A stretch of DNA of 64,000 bases from Podocnemis expansa (taxonomy: Eukaryota > Chordata > Testudines > Podocnemididae): contig ML681991.1 in assembly GCA_007922195.1 (NCBI GenBank), positions 46,759,121-46,823,120 of the forward strand, given 5' to 3'. The translations under genes and the position numbers were made by a program. Shown here piece by piece: positions 1-11,462 of the stretch (positions are counted from its first letter, which is position 1; each line of letters begins with the position of its first letter). The notes under the pieces were generated by a model. The model was given only the letters and a program-made list of their open reading frames with translations. It did not search any database and had not been told where the DNA came from.

Positions 1-766
1 TTTGAATTCCTTGTGAGTCAGATGGGATCTGAATGGGAGGGGCTATAGTAAGGATTGCCTTACTGGAAGGTCATAAACATGCTCTTTCTTCCCCAGGGTT
101 TCTTAGGGAAAATACTCAGCTACTAGCACTACTCAACAAATTCAGTCTCATGATAGGTGATTGCATTGTGATGTCTTTTGAAGCTCCTAAGTTTTCCCAA
201 GTTTGCAGTATTCACATCTCCTAGACAGGTGTCACAGAAAACCACAGTAATGCTGAAAGGTTAGCATTTTTTACACAATGAGCTTTTAAAACATTACATC
301 TTAATTAAGTAATTTTAATGTAATTCAATAAGGGCCATTAAGCATAATATCTGAAAATGCTGTAGCTGTCACATACAGGAAAATGGCAGTCTTCATCTAA
401 TTTTAGGGCTGAGGTTTCAGATGGATGCCCAGAAGCTTGACCAAGGCAGCAGTTAATATAGAAAGAGACAGGAACAAAAGAGACGTTTAAAGCCAAATTT
501 TGGGTCCCTAGTGAAAACTCTTCTACACCTACAGTCAGCAGGAATAGTTAAGTGGATTGTAATAGCATCTAAATCTCCAATTTAGATACTTGCTGGTATG
601 TTTGAACTTAAATTGTATTGGCACACATGCTAATTTCGAAAGCACCTGAGCAGGGTAGGTGCCCAGCTCCCACTTACGTCAGCTTCTGGCTTTGAATGTG
701 GGATCTTCAGCTCTTTGAGCAGAGCTCCACCTTTATGCTAAGCACTTTCTCCTGAATTAATCAACC

Positions 767-1720
767 CTAAATATCTGTGAGACCTGTGCATTTACTGATA
801 AATTTTCTTAGAGCATCCTTAACCTCTTTGTTTCTCAGGCTGTAGATCAGGGGATTGATCATGGGATTCAGCACTGTGTAGAAGAGAGAGAACACTTTGT
901 TCAGATCTCTAAGTGTTTCAGTGTCTGGTAACACATAGACAATAATCAGAGTCCCATAGAAAAGTGTAACTATAATGAGGTGGGAGGAGCAAGTGGAAAA
1001 TGCCTTTTTCCTCCCACTGCTGGAAGGGATTTTCAGGATGGTGCAGATGATACAAATATAGGAGGTGGCAGTTAATAGAAATGTGGGCATTGTGTCTATG
1101 GAAGAGAGTACAAAAGTCACCAGTATGATCAAGCTGGTGTCACTGCAGGAAAGCTTGAGAATTGGGGTGAAATCACAAAAGAAATGGTCAATTTCATTGA
1201 GACCACAGAAATGTAATTTGGATATTAAACATGTTGCTATGGTTGTTGACAGAAATCCACAGATCCAGGACACAGCTGCTAGCTGGAGGCAGATTCTGCC
1301 ATTCATAAGACCAGTGTAGTGTAGTGGCTTGCATATCGCTAAATATCGGTCATAGGACATCATGGATAGGAGATAACATTCTGTTGCTACAAGGACACCA
1401 AAGAAGTAAAACTGAGTGATGCAGCCACTAACAGAAATAGTCTTATCTCCAGTCAGGAAACTAGCCAGCATCCTGGGCAGGATAGTAGAAGAATAGCAGG
1501 TGTCCAAGCAGGACAAATTCCCGAGGAAGAAATACATGGGGGTGTGAAGATTCTGATCAATGATAACAAGTATAGTGATGAGAGTGTTCCCAACAATAGT
1601 GATAATATAGATCACTAGAAACAGTAGAGAAAGAAGAATTTGTAGTTCAGGAAGAGTCTCAAAACCTAGGAGTTTGAATCTTTTGTTGTGTGTTTGATTA
1701 TAGCCTTCTTCTTCCATCAT
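767..1720 (-). CDS. Olfactory receptor, class II, intact (paralog 1)
   Basis: This is a single-exon seven-transmembrane odorant receptor of 317 residues, the usual family length. It would act in the ciliary membrane of olfactory sensory neurons and couple to the olfactory G protein and cyclic AMP. The visible family marks are an N-glycosylation site NQT at residues 8-10, PMYFFLGNLSCLD after TM1, MSYDRYLAICKPLHY at the end of TM3, several cysteines in extracellular loop 2, KAFSTCSSHL leading into TM6, and NPLIYSLRN in TM7. The first of two adjacent ATGs was chosen because it aligns with the start of the paralog at 12889. A CAG acceptor-like site lies about 35 bases upstream in the transcript, as expected for OR coding exons with an upstream noncoding exon. 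Its style resembles turtle receptors named OR11A1-like, but subfamily placement needs a tree. All intact ORs here share this strand. Confidence 0.95.
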   Translation of the reverse strand: MMEEEGYNQTHNKRFKLLGFETLPELQILLSLLFLVIYIITIVGNTLITILVIIDQNLHTPMYFFLGNLSCLDTCYSSTILPRMLASFLTGDKTISVSGCITQFYFFGVLVATECYLLSMMSYDRYLAICKPLHYTGLMNGRICLQLAAVSWICGFLSTTIATCLISKLHFCGLNEIDHFFCDFTPILKLSCSDTSLIILVTFVLSSIDTMPTFLLTATSYICIICTILKIPSSSGRKKAFSTCSSHLIIVTLFYGTLIIVYVLPDTETLRDLNKVFSLFYTVLNPMINPLIYSLRNKEVKDALRKFISKCTGLTDI

Positions 1721-1849
1721 GTAGATTTCCTCTTCCCCATTTTTCTGTAAGATGTGTCTGTTGATAAATTATATATATATCTTTAAAAAAAGTTAGCGCT
1801 GAAAGAGATTGTACTACATTTGAAGCCAATGGACTATAATTCACTTGAT

Positions 1850-2362
1850 TAGTGGTTCCCACTTTTTTGACTTTACTGCCACAGACATAATTTTCAGAAT
1901 CCTGAAGGTCTGAACATTTCTGCCCGTAAATCTATTACAGCTAAGTGTAAGGAATTCAGCATGGAGGCTGCCTCCTTGCTGATAGCCCATCCCTCTCACT
2001 GCAGGTGATAAATTAAATGTATCCGCTATCACCTGTACTCCAGATGGGCCTCTAGGCAGTGGCTCCCTTCTGCTAGCACTGGTATGGAAGATGTGCGCTT
2101 CCCTCTCTCTAGTTTGTGCAGCAACTGCGGCACCTAAAAACCTGGGCATAATGCTTTGTGATCCTCATTGCTACAGCCAGGTGCAGGAGACTTCTGATCT
2201 CCCATCCGCTTGACTGCAGCAAGGAGCCTGAACTGGTCTTTAAATGCATCCTGCCTCTTCTGGAATCCTGATGCAGCAACTGGAAGGAGGGGAGCTTCAG
2301 ACCACTTTAAAAATCCCCCATGGGTCTTTTTTGGTCACCAGGCCACAGGCTGGAAATCATTG
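1850..2362. mobile_element. Nonautonomous hAT element with exact 8-bp TSD
   Basis: The element begins TAGTGGTTCCCA and ends TGGAAATCATTG, imperfect inverted ends of the hAT/Charlie type. It is flanked by the identical 8-mer CACTTGAT at 1842-1849 and 2363-2370. It has no coding capacity. The same insertion is present in the duplicate block at 13011-13499, so it predates the duplication. Confidence 0.75.
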
Positions 2363-2962
2363 CACTTGATTTAAAAAATCTGAAACTGTATACAGAGAGC
2401 ATGGTTAATCCATTTTATAAAATTAACACATTGCTTTAATCCCAGATACTGCACTTGCCAAAAAAAAAAAAAAGACAGCTGCCCTTATTTATTTCTTACT
2501 CTTCTGCTTCTCAACTTCATTCTTTTATATGTGCAGAGATGGAAAATCCAGACAAGACAGTTTTCTATAGGCCTTAGCATTCCCTGAATTCATTACTGTT
2601 TGAATTAGGAAACAATATTTGAAATATAGACAGTTTTAAATTATCTAGTAATGTAAACAGAGTTCCCACATATGAATTTTCCAGTAACTATTGCAATGAG
2701 TTAATACTATGTAACAAATTTGGAAATACTTGAATTATTTTGCATTAATTCTGGGTTGATGCAATGTGTTAATTTGGAATGGATTGTTTCCCATGGAGAA
2801 AAGATCAAAAAGAGTTATTAGAGGATTCAAAATGCAAAATTATTATTTAGATAAAGAGCATCCCAGCAATTTCTTTCACAGAATTACCAGATCATTAGGT
2901 AGAAAATATTTATTGAGATTTGGAAAAGAGTGAAGAAAGGATAGTGGATAAGTAAAGCAAAA

Positions 2963-3105
2963 AAAAGCAAAGAGTCCTGTGGTACTCAAAGACTAACTTT
3001 TATTTATTGCATAAGCTTTCATGGGAGAAAATCCCACTTTGCCACATGCTTTGAAGATGGGGGAACTTGTAGAATGGGAAGAAAATAAATGCAAGGAAGT
3101 TTAGG
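2963..3105 (-). mobile_element. Penelope-like retroelement 3' end fragment
   Basis: Read on the minus strand, the fragment has the family order of a short 3' UTR, a CTGATGA-like box (decayed to GTGGCAAAG), a GTGGG stem, TGAAAGCTTATGC, an AATAAA-rich stretch, and a CCACAGGACTCTTTGC tail. The same tail follows a GIY-YIG coding end at 62248-62433, which is the basis for the family assignment. It lies in copy 1 of the duplication only. Confidence 0.55.
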
Positions 3106-3154
3106 TTCACCATGAGGTGCAAAACTTCAGTAGGGATCTGAAAGAACCTGAACT

Positions 3155-3885
3155 AGAAACGGAGGAGATAAGTTTAGGTAAAATCAGAATGTCTTGGACA
3201 CTGTTGTTTTAACACATTTTCTAAATGCTGTGATCCTTTGAGTAAATAAGTTGACTTTGTTTTGAAGAAGCTGATTTTTTACTGTGAACTCATTCTGCCA
3301 CAGACTCAAGAAGGAAAATCTGTATCAGAGACAGACTCCAGTTAGAAATGATGAGGTGACACACCTGGTGCCAAAGCCATGGCATGCTAGGGAGCACGAG
3401 AATGGTTGGCTCCAAGGCCGGCTCAACCTGTAAGCAAATAGGGCAGTGGCTCCAGGCACCAGTACCTTAGGTGCACTGTGACGCCATGCCGGAGGCAGAG
3501 CCAGCTGGCTCAGAAGCCGGATTCATGCTCCTATCCCTCCCTGAGACATCTACTCCACCCCTCAGGGCAGAGTGAGCCAGACCATGGGGCGGGCTCGGCG
3601 TTCTCACTCCACCTTTGGGCTGGGCCTCCCTGCTCTGGGGGCGAGGCGAGCTGGCCAGAGTGGAGGCTGGGTTCCACAAAACTGTAAGCTGGCTTGGGGT
3701 GCCACAGCCTCTTGAGCCAGCCCAGGTTTGATCTCAGAATCCCACTCAACAGAAGTGGAAATGGGAGACATGTCACTGGAAAGGGGTGTGCTTCGGAGCC
3801 TGGATTCAAGAATAGATAGTCTACCCAGAACAGCAGCTAGTTTTGAAAACATTGAGGAAATCTACCACTTCCCTTGGAACTTAGT
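3155..3885. other. Sequence unique to duplication copy 1
   Basis: Copy 2 passes directly from a GGATCTGGAAGAATG match to GTCATAATGTGCTCC, whereas copy 1 has about 0.7 kb between the equivalent points. The middle part (about 3470-3720) is GC-rich and gives several overlapping short open frames on both strands, none with a recognisable domain. It is either an insertion of an unidentified repeat in copy 1 or a deletion in copy 2. Confidence 0.5.
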
Positions 3886-4627
3886 TCCAAAAGTTTGTCA
3901 TAATGTACTCTTTATTTCTAAACTTTTAATTTTCTCTTAAATTTGCCTTCTGATTCAAGCCCATTGGTTTTATCTCTTCTTTTAACAGCAGTATTACCTT
4001 GTTTCACTCGCTATGAAATTGCTCAGACTCTAAACAAGTTACTTCTTAACGTTCTTTCCAATATATGAAACAGCCTGAGACCCCTCATAAGGCATTTTTG
4101 AGCCATCCTCCATTTTTGAGAGTTTTATTAATTTTTTTCCAAATTTCTAATTGTCTTATTTTTAAAAATCTGGACATACATGAGAAGAAGATGCAATTCA
4201 GTCTCACCAATCACTGACAGGAAAAAGTCTCCTCTCTCATCCTTCTGATCTGTTCCCCTTTTATACGTCACTGTATTGAAAGACGCTTGCAGCATAGCAT
4301 CTCATTGGGATCTTGCATTTAGTTGCTTGTCCTGTATGTTCCCTAAGCTTGCTCTGACAGTGGTTGAGTGGCACAGATATGAGCTTTTCCAAGAAAGCAT
4401 CACAGATATCACTGCATCCTATTAATATCTGCGATTAGGCATTGACAGTGACCACCAGCTCAAATCGGAGGATGACTCAGTCCCATTCATAAAGAATATA
4501 CCCCTCCCAGGCACCCACCAATCTCTCTCACTCTTAACCTACCAGTGACTCTCCAGCAGACCCAGTGGCACATGCCATCCTCAAATGTAGCCCAGAAATC
4601 ATTCCACTTGTGTGAGTTTTTTAGTTG

Positions 4628-5170
4628 AGTATCTTAGAATCATAGAACCATAAGATTGGAAGGGTTCACCAGGGTCATCTACTCCAACCCCCTATCAAGA
4701 TGAAGAGATTTGTTGTTTCTATAACCATCCATGAAAGATACCTAGCCAGCCTCTTTTCTGAAATTCTCCAGTGAAGGAGTTTCCATGATCTCCATAGGCA
4801 GTTTGTTCCATTACTCTAGTGTTCATGCCATTAGGAATGTTTGTCCTGAAATGCAGCTTAACTCAACCTTTTCTAAATTTCTCTATGTGTGGACACGTGA
4901 AAAATTTCAAATGGAGCTGCAGCCCCCTTTTAAAATTCTAGACATAGTTTTTGGACCCACAAGGATACAGAAATGACAGGCTTAAAATAACTGTTCTAAA
5001 CCAACTCTGCTGTAGTTTGAACCCCTTGTTTCTTATCCAGCCCTTTGTGAAGACAGAGAACAAATCTAGTTCATTTTAGTGGCAGTCTTTCAAGTATTTA
5101 TAGACCAATATTATGTACCACCACAATCTCCTTTTCCAAGGAAGAAAATAGTCTTTGTGTATATTGTTTG
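4628..5170 (-). mobile_element. CR1 LINE 3' end fragment (copy 1)
   Basis: The sequence starts with TAGAATCATAGAACCATAAG, the reverse complement of the CR1 3' terminus, followed by TGGAAGGG and TCCAACCCCC, then the antisense remains of the last part of ORF2 and the 3' UTR. It is strongly decayed and has a counterpart at 15200-15690 in the duplicate. Confidence 0.75.
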
Positions 5171-6914
5171 CATTCCATCCCTTTCACTATCTTTCTTACT
5201 TGCATACAGATTCTGTGCTGAAATAGGCACTCTCCACAGTCTCACTTAGTTAATGTTAGAAACAGAGATGAAACATATCAAGTGGGGAATGGGGAAAAAA
5301 GACAACAAACAAATTGTTTACCTACATGACACCTGAGGTTGCTCTTCTTCCTAATATTATAGAGTTTCTCCCTAAAATCCCAGGATTTGACCCAGGAATG
5401 ATCACATTTACCTTTATTCCTCAGCATAAGTGATAACTTCTCTCTTGATGATGCCTGGTTTGGGCATTAGAAACTGGTTTTCATCACCCTGCACTCATCA
5501 GTTTCCCAGGGATACTCTGTCTGCAAAGACATTTATACTTTGCTGCTACTGTATTTCCAGTCTCACTTGATGCACAGTCTTGTGCATGTCAGATACACGG
5601 TATCTTTTCAGCAGCTGCTCTGGATTTTCACAGAGATTATATCGGACAGCAGCCTCATCCTGGCCTGGCTGTTCTTGGGATCTCTCTTGAGGCTGTTGAT
5701 AACAATCATTTTAAATTTGCCCTTAGGGGAAATATAAATTCTATGCTGCTTGTTAAAACAGATTGAATGTCAAGGCCCTTTCAATCCCCACTGAAGCTGT
5801 TGGCCTGCATTTGAGAAGTGTATTATATCTCAAGTTGGATCAAACTATTTGCAACCTATCCTATGTATTCAGCTCCTAGGAATTAATGAAATAGAGTACC
5901 ACATTGCTGAGAGTTAATTCGAACAACTGGAACTTCTGGATGGAAAGTCAATGCAGGCTTGCAGTTCCAGTTAATCAGAAAGAGGGGATGGAAGAAAAAA
6001 TGTCAGCAATTTGAGACCAAAATAAAACAAGTGCCTGAGACCTTGTATTTGGGCACTTTTGATGCAAAAGCTTCTTATGAGTCAGATAGTTAGGAATATT
6101 TTGTTACTAAGTACTGGACTCTCCACCAACTTCCTTCGAGCCTTTGGACTGGCTTGATTAAAAAGCCCAGCAGCTGCTCCTCATCAGGTCACTCTGGAGG
6201 TTTACTCGGCTTGCCCCATTTCCCCTTAAGTAGGGTTCTATTGACAGGAGGTTGATCACACCTAGCACACTCTCATGCTCTCCTGTTTCAGTTTTTTTTT
6301 TTTTCCAATTTTATTTTAATATAACATATTAAAAGGTTGTAGGGAAAAAAAGCGTGGGACAACACTCTGCAGCTAACTTATGGAGCAACTCACCTCCCAG
6401 AGAAATGGCAGTTGCCTATTTGAACCCTTCTTAACCTCAAAGAGGAAAGAATGGAACTGTGGAGCTGCTACATTACAAATGAATGCTCAAACTACAGGGC
6501 TAACCATCACAAGGTTTTTTTTTTTGTTTTTTTTTTATGTTCAACCCCTGCCCCAGATCATTTTTCCAGGCTGAGGCAGGTATCAAACTCATTCTCTGCA
6601 GAAACTACTTAGGTGTCCAAGTTGCTTGACCCTAGGAGAGGGGGCCCTGATAGAGAGACAGGCACCTTCTGTCAGCCAGGATTCATTCATCAAACTCTTT
6701 GAGTGGGGTGAAAAGTAAGCCACAGTTGGTATCTCCTCTAGAGTAGCTTTGCTGTCTAAGTTTTCTGGACCTCTTTCTTATCCACCTACCTCTACTTTCT
6801 ATCAGGCTACTGTATAGTTCATTTGGTAGGTCTACATCAGTTTGGTAGGTCTGTTACATAGACATACACACCGTTCACCAAAGTCATTGTTCAGACCACT
6901 TAGCTGGACATTTT
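5171..6914. other. Intergenic, no gene seen
   Basis: The part up to 6112 is the tail of the duplicated block. The rest is A/T-rich unique-looking sequence with poly-T runs near 6293-6304 and 6516-6537. No coding signal was recognised on either strand. Confidence 0.5.
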
Positions 6915-7048
6915 GTGTCAGGATTTTCAAAGTAGCTTCTGGTATATCATTTTACAGATGAGAAAACCAAGGATCAGGTAGGGGAAGGGATTGGTCAGGT
7001 CACACAACAAGTCAGTAACAGAGCTAGAGCTAGAATGTGAGTCTCCTG
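6915..7048. repeat. MIR-like SINE remnant
   Basis: The stretch ATTTTACAGATGAGAAAACC, then GTCAGGTCACACAACAAGTCAGTAACAG and GAGTCTCCTG, has the layout of the MIR core and 3' half. It is the target into which the Harbinger element at 7049 inserted. Confidence 0.55.
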
Positions 7049-7534
7049 GGATATGTCTACACTTAAAACATTAATTTGAATTAACCGATATTAGTTTGAT
7101 TCAAGTAGTTTGAAGTAAGTTAATTCGAACTAAGTTACTCTGAAGTAAACTGGCCCCACTAGAAACCCAAATGGAACTAGCATATCCATGCCCAGGACTT
7201 GCGAGTTTGACTTAGGAAGGGGGCACCATGGGAAGTTTAGCAACATGGTCCCCAAGAAGGGACACTCCCCTAGCTAATCCCATAAAAACAAGAACTGAGT
7301 TCAGCCCTCTGCCTATTCTGTCTGGCAAGAGACAAAGCAGGGAGGTCATGGACTGAGCCGAGCTCCTGCAGCTTGCCATTGAGGTGCCCAGCATGTGCAA
7401 GACTCTGTGCCATCCTCTTACTGCCTGGAGCATGCCCTTCTTCAACCCTGACAGCACAGAGGCAGACATCAGCACCCACCACCATTCTGGCCCTGCCCAC
7501 TGCCATGACCACCCCACTGCCCTACATGCCCCAT

Positions 7535-8585
7535 CAATTCTGGGCATGTGCAACCAGCAGCAACTGGTGGGAACAGATAGTCTTTACCACATGGGAAGAT
7601 GAGCAGTGGATGCAGAGCCTGAGGATGAGAAAGCAGACCTTCACTGAGATGGTCTGTGAGCTCATCCTCATCCTGCAGTGCAGGGACAACCAGCTAAGAC
7701 CTGCCCTCCCGATGGACAAGAGAGTGCCATGACCACCTCAAAGATGGCTACCCCAGGGTCCTACCACTCTGTCACACACCACTTTCAGATCTGGAAGACC
7801 ACCATGGGGTCTGCCCTTCTGAAGGTCAACAGAGCTATTAACCAAGTCCTGCTAGCCCACCTCATCACCCCAGGCAACTTGCAGGACACCATCAATGGCC
7901 TTGAGGCACTCGGATTCTCCATCTGAGCCAGCATCCTGGATGTGATGCACACCCCTGGAATACTGAACCATGGAGCACCATAACTGCAAGGGCTACCATT
8001 CCATTGTCTTGCAGGCCCCCATTGACCACCAGAAGATAGTCATGAATATATATGTTGGCTGGCCATGGAGGGCACATGATGCCCATGTCCTCAAACTCCA
8101 GCTTCTACAGGCACATAAAGGTGGGCACCTTCTTTCTTCCACACAGCATCACCTTCGGGGATGTGCAGGGTGCCAGTTTTCATTTTCCGGGATGCTCACT
8201 AGCTACTGCTCCCATGGCTTCTGAAGCCATACACGGACCACCTGGACACCAGCAGGGAGCTTTCTAATAGGAGGAGGCTAAACAGGTGCCACCAGGTTGT
8301 AGAGGGTGCCTTTGGGCAGCTCAAAGCCTGATGATGGTCTCTCTTGATGTGCCTCCACCTCACAGAAGAGACCATCCCCAAGGGTATCAGTGCCTGCTTC
8401 ATGCTGCACAATCTGTGAAAACTGCAGCAGGAGAGGGTCCCCCACATCTGGGAAGCAGAAGCTGAACACCTTGCTGGGCACTTCAAGCAGCCTAAGATGG
8501 TGGCCCAGACAGAGCAAGCCCAGCAGAGAGCGGCCAACATGTGGGAGGCACTGGCGGCCCTGTTCTTCAGTGAGGAACACTGAGG
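7535..8585 (+). pseudogene. Harbinger transposase (HARBI1-like), multiply frameshifted
   Basis: Successive plus-strand frames match the transposase in order. WEDEQWMQSLRMRKQTFTEM lies near 7595-7655, a segment with YHSVTHHFQIWKTTMGSAL and VNRAINQVLL near 7750-7860, and GYHSIVLQAP followed by WPWRAHDAH near 7990-8085, with LSNRRRLNRCHQVVEGAFGQ near 8260-8325. The last is the conserved C-terminal transposase box. The frame changes several times between these blocks and stops interrupt it, so no functional DDE nuclease can be made. The intact enzyme would cut and paste the element with the help of the SANT partner encoded from the right end. The family call rests on recognised residue patterns and not on a database search. 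Confidence 0.75.
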
Positions 8586-8779
8586 GCTGGGCCTGTCACC
8601 AGGCACCTTCATATCCCCCACCCTGCCCAGGCCTGCCCCACACACATCCCTACCCAACCACACCCTCCCCTACAAAATAACAACCACTAAACCAAAGAGA
8701 ATGGTTTACCAGGGTTTATTTACAAGGAAGGGCAGGGTTGGGGGGCAGAGAGGGGATTTGGGACTTGGGGGAGAACTGG

Positions 8780-10350
8780 AGAGAATGTGGGACTTGGGGG
8801 AGAACTGGGGACTGGGGGGTGAGTGGGAAGGTCATAGGGGGGAGCAGGGCTCCAGCCTTCTCCATGCACACCCTGGGTCCAGGGCACCGGTGTGGTCTCT
8901 GGGGACAGCTCCCTGGGTGGCAGGAGGGGCAAAGCGGCTGGCCAGCTGGTGTATGCTGGCCGCCATATCACAGAGGGCCACACCAATGTCCATGACGGCA
9001 TGGCTCTACCGCTCCAGGGTAATGGTCTGCCTCTCACCCAACTAGACAGACTGCTCAAGCAGGCATAGTGTGGATGCCTGATGGGCAGCCACCTGCTTTC
9101 TCCAGGCCCGCATGCCCTCTTCAGCCCCCTGGCCCAGCCGGACAAGGTCCAGGAGGAGGTCATCCCAAGTGCAATGGGACCTCCTCCTCTGCCAGATGGT
9201 GGGTGGTAGGCCTTCTGGAGTGTGACATCGGGTGGCTGCGTGAGCTGCTGGAGGGAGGCAGACAACAGGGTTAGTCTCATCTGCTAACTAGCTAGTGCTG
9301 TGTGCAGCCTGACAGCAGCAAGCAGTTGTGTCTTGACTGTCCCCCTGCTTCCCAATCCATGTCCCATGGGACAGGACCCTCAAGGTACACACAGCCATGT
9401 CATGCTAGCCAGGTCCTGTGCAGTGCCCACAGCGGAAAACATCAGTCAGCCCTGTCCTGAGCGTGGCTTGTCTCCTGAGGACAAGTGCCAGTGGTGTGGG
9501 TTGCATGCTATCCACCCTCGATGCTGCCACCTGTTTTCCCCCACCCCCTCTGCTAACAGACCCTTGCCCTGCTCGGGTCTAGGACCCCCTGCCACATGGT
9601 CCCTGGTCCCTCTGCCCCATGGGATGGCCTCCATACCCCCTTCCCATCCCTGGGAACCTGCCTCTCCCCAGGCCATGTCCCCCACACTGACTGTGCCACA
9701 GGCAGGATCAGCCCTGCCCACATGGAGGGAAGGATGGAGCACTCAACAATGGGTGCTGCCGATGTTCAGCACGATGTCTCCGCTCCAGGGTGTTCCTCAC
9801 TGGGGGAGGCCTCCGCCTCCTCCTCCTGCATCTCCAGAGTGGCTGGTCCCTCTGTGGGGGTGGGGAAGAGCTCCGGGTCAGTGACTGGGGCGGGTGGTGG
9901 TGGTGTCTCCTCTGGTGTTTTCCACATCTAGGGGGACATCTTCCTCCATGGAGTCCCCCTCCAGGGGGTCAGCTATAGACGGGGGCTCTGCAGAGCTGAT
10001 GCTCCCAGCTGGGAGGCTGGTGGATTTCCCACTCAGGAAGGCATGCAGCTCCTTGAAATAGGGGCAGCTGGTGACTTGTGCTGCCCCATGGCGCCACCTT
10101 GAACCATGGACCCTGGCATAGTTCTGGCAGAGAGCCTTTATCTTCATTTGCACCTGCTCAGTGGTACACTGGTGCCCCTTTTCAGACAGAGCTTGGGCTT
10201 TGTCTGGGTATATATGTTCCAGTTGTGGTGGCTAGCCCGCAACTAGGAGATGATGTAGTCAGTCCCCCATATGAGAGCAATCTGAGAATCTCCTGGTGGC
10301 TCCAAACAGAAGCCTGGCATCAGCCCTGGCTGGCTGTGCTTGCCTGGGAC
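8780..10350 (-). pseudogene. Harbinger SANT/Myb-like DNA-binding protein, decayed
   Basis: Minus-strand frames show a SANT/trihelix-like start (the block ending ALIWGTDYIIS near 10245-10315). Next come KIKALCQNYARVHGSRWRHG and CPYFKELHAFLSG near 10025-10145, then an acidic linker with MEEDVPLDVE. A C-terminal helical part near 8920-9130 (RAWRKQVAAHQAST, then LASRFAP) matches the plus-strand relic at 28760-29110. Frameshifts and stops separate the blocks. In Harbinger transposons this partner binds DNA and imports the transposase. The gene converges on the transposase within the element. Confidence 0.6.
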
Positions 10351-10747
10351 ACATCTAACTAGCCTGCAGAACAGCAGGCTGCTTGGGCAGGGTGTGCCTG
10401 GGAAGGTGGGAAGGGGTGGTGTCCAGGGTAGGCACTTCCTTCCTGGTGCCATGCATCCTGGCAGGAAGAAGGGCAAACCACATTTAATTTGAACTAATGG
10501 TTAGTTTGAATTAGCACAACACCATTGGGTTAATTCAAACTAATACATTGGAATTAACTGTTACTTCAAAGTTAAGTGAGATTTTACAACTTGGAGGTAA
10601 GTGTTCAACTTCAAGGTAAGTGTTCATTACTTTGAACTAAGGAATTCCTTAGTCTGAAGTAGTGAAAGCCAGTGTAGCCATGCATTAATTTAGTTCAAAT
10701 TAATCCTCATTTATTTGAACTAAATTGTAAGTGTAGAGTTAGCCCTG

Positions 10748-11267
10748 CCTTTATCATATGTGAAATTCATCAGACAATGGAACATGATAATTTTTGTTCT
10801 TAAGTGCTATAAATAGGTGCAACAACTACACATTTTATGCAGAAACAATATCACAGTTCAGGGAAACTCTTTTCCTGTATTATCCCTCTTTTTTCCATGA
10901 AAGACTCCCATAAGCTAGCCACCATGTCTCAAAGGCAGAGACACCTATCTCTTTCCCTCCTCACTAGTTTATGCAGGCTGAGTAGCTCCCTGCCCACACT
11001 GTTTTCCCCAGTAAGCCAGGCTGTCTTTGCAAGGCACCCTTGCTTCCTCCCCAACAAACAGTGCAAATGCTGCTTTGGTTACCACAGAGTTCTTTTCATG
11101 CAAGCATATTTATTCTTATGGTAAGAACATCACAGAAAAAATATGAAATCAATGAAAGAAGCTACAAACTAATACACTTGCCAGAGATCACTCTGACTCC
11201 AGTCTCGGAGTCTGGCCATTGAACAACTCTTCAAATTTCACTCCCGGATCTTCCTGTGGCTACAAGT
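10748..11267. other. Intergenic, no gene seen
   Basis: This is unique-looking sequence between the Harbinger right end and the Penelope-like hairpin. Short open frames here have no recognisable domain and no supporting features. Confidence 0.5.
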
Positions 11268-11462
11268 TCCTAAGGGGTAGCCTGTTAGTCTAGTACAGCA
11301 AACAAACAAACAAACAAACAAACAAAACCCACCAAGGAGTCTTGTGACACTTACAGATTAACATTTATTTTTAGCATGAGCTTTCGTGGTAGAAAATCCC
11401 CATTTTCAAAGCATCTGATGAAGTGGGATTTTCTCCCAGGAAAGTTCATGCGAAAAATAAAT
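11268..11462. mobile_element. Inverted pair of Penelope-like 3' ends
   Basis: Two copies of the same tail face each other. The left, reversed copy has GCATGAGCTTTCGTGG and the right copy has GCATCTGATGAAGTGGG followed by GAAAGTTCATGC, so the segment can fold into a hairpin around 11400. An (AAAC)n run at 11299-11327 sits at the tail. The right arm ends where duplication copy 2 begins. Confidence 0.6.
11299..11327 (+). repeat. (AAAC)n microsatellite
   Basis: There are about seven units of CAAA, directly visible, inside the outer end of the Penelope-like pair. Confidence 0.95.

Larger units (their letters stand above)
292..6112. repeat. Segmental duplication, copy 1 (direct)
   Basis: This block is collinear with 11465-16828. 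Matching anchors run in the same order in both: the 3' flank starting near TTAAGTAATTTTAATG, the OR gene, a hAT element, the region around GTCATAATGT, a CR1 3' end, and the final ATATTTTGTTACTAAGTA near 6095-6112. Copy 1 carries about 0.7 kb (about 3155-3885) that copy 2 lacks, plus a Penelope-like tail at 2963-3105. The breakpoints are read by eye and could move by some tens of bases. Confidence 0.85.
7049..10744. mobile_element. PIF/Harbinger DNA transposon, two genes, decayed
   Basis: This is a 3.7-kb element with terminal inverted repeats. The left end is GGATATGTCTACACTTA and the right end reads GGCTAACTCTACACTTA on the other strand. It is flanked on both sides by the 3-bp duplication CTG (7046-7048 and 10745-10747). 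It holds a transposase relic on the plus strand and a SANT/Myb-like relic converging from the right end, which is the usual two-gene content of Harbinger transposons. Both genes are broken. Subterminal zones (7060-7140 and 10480-10740) are rich in TTTGAA/TTCAAA words. It lies between the two OR duplication blocks. Confidence 0.85.

Noticed and set aside
1065..1319. Plus-strand open frame opposite the OR gene, repeated at 12234-12488
   Set aside because: It is an antisense shadow of the OR coding sequence. Its conservation follows from the duplication of the OR itself.
3467..3940. Cluster of short frames on both strands
   Set aside because: Overlapping in all frames in a GC-rich stretch unique to duplication copy 1, with no recognisable protein.
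7212..7553. Minus-strand open frames at the left of the Harbinger element
   Set aside because: They are out of frame with and opposite to the transposase relic, with no domain, in GC-rich sequence that gives long frames by chance.
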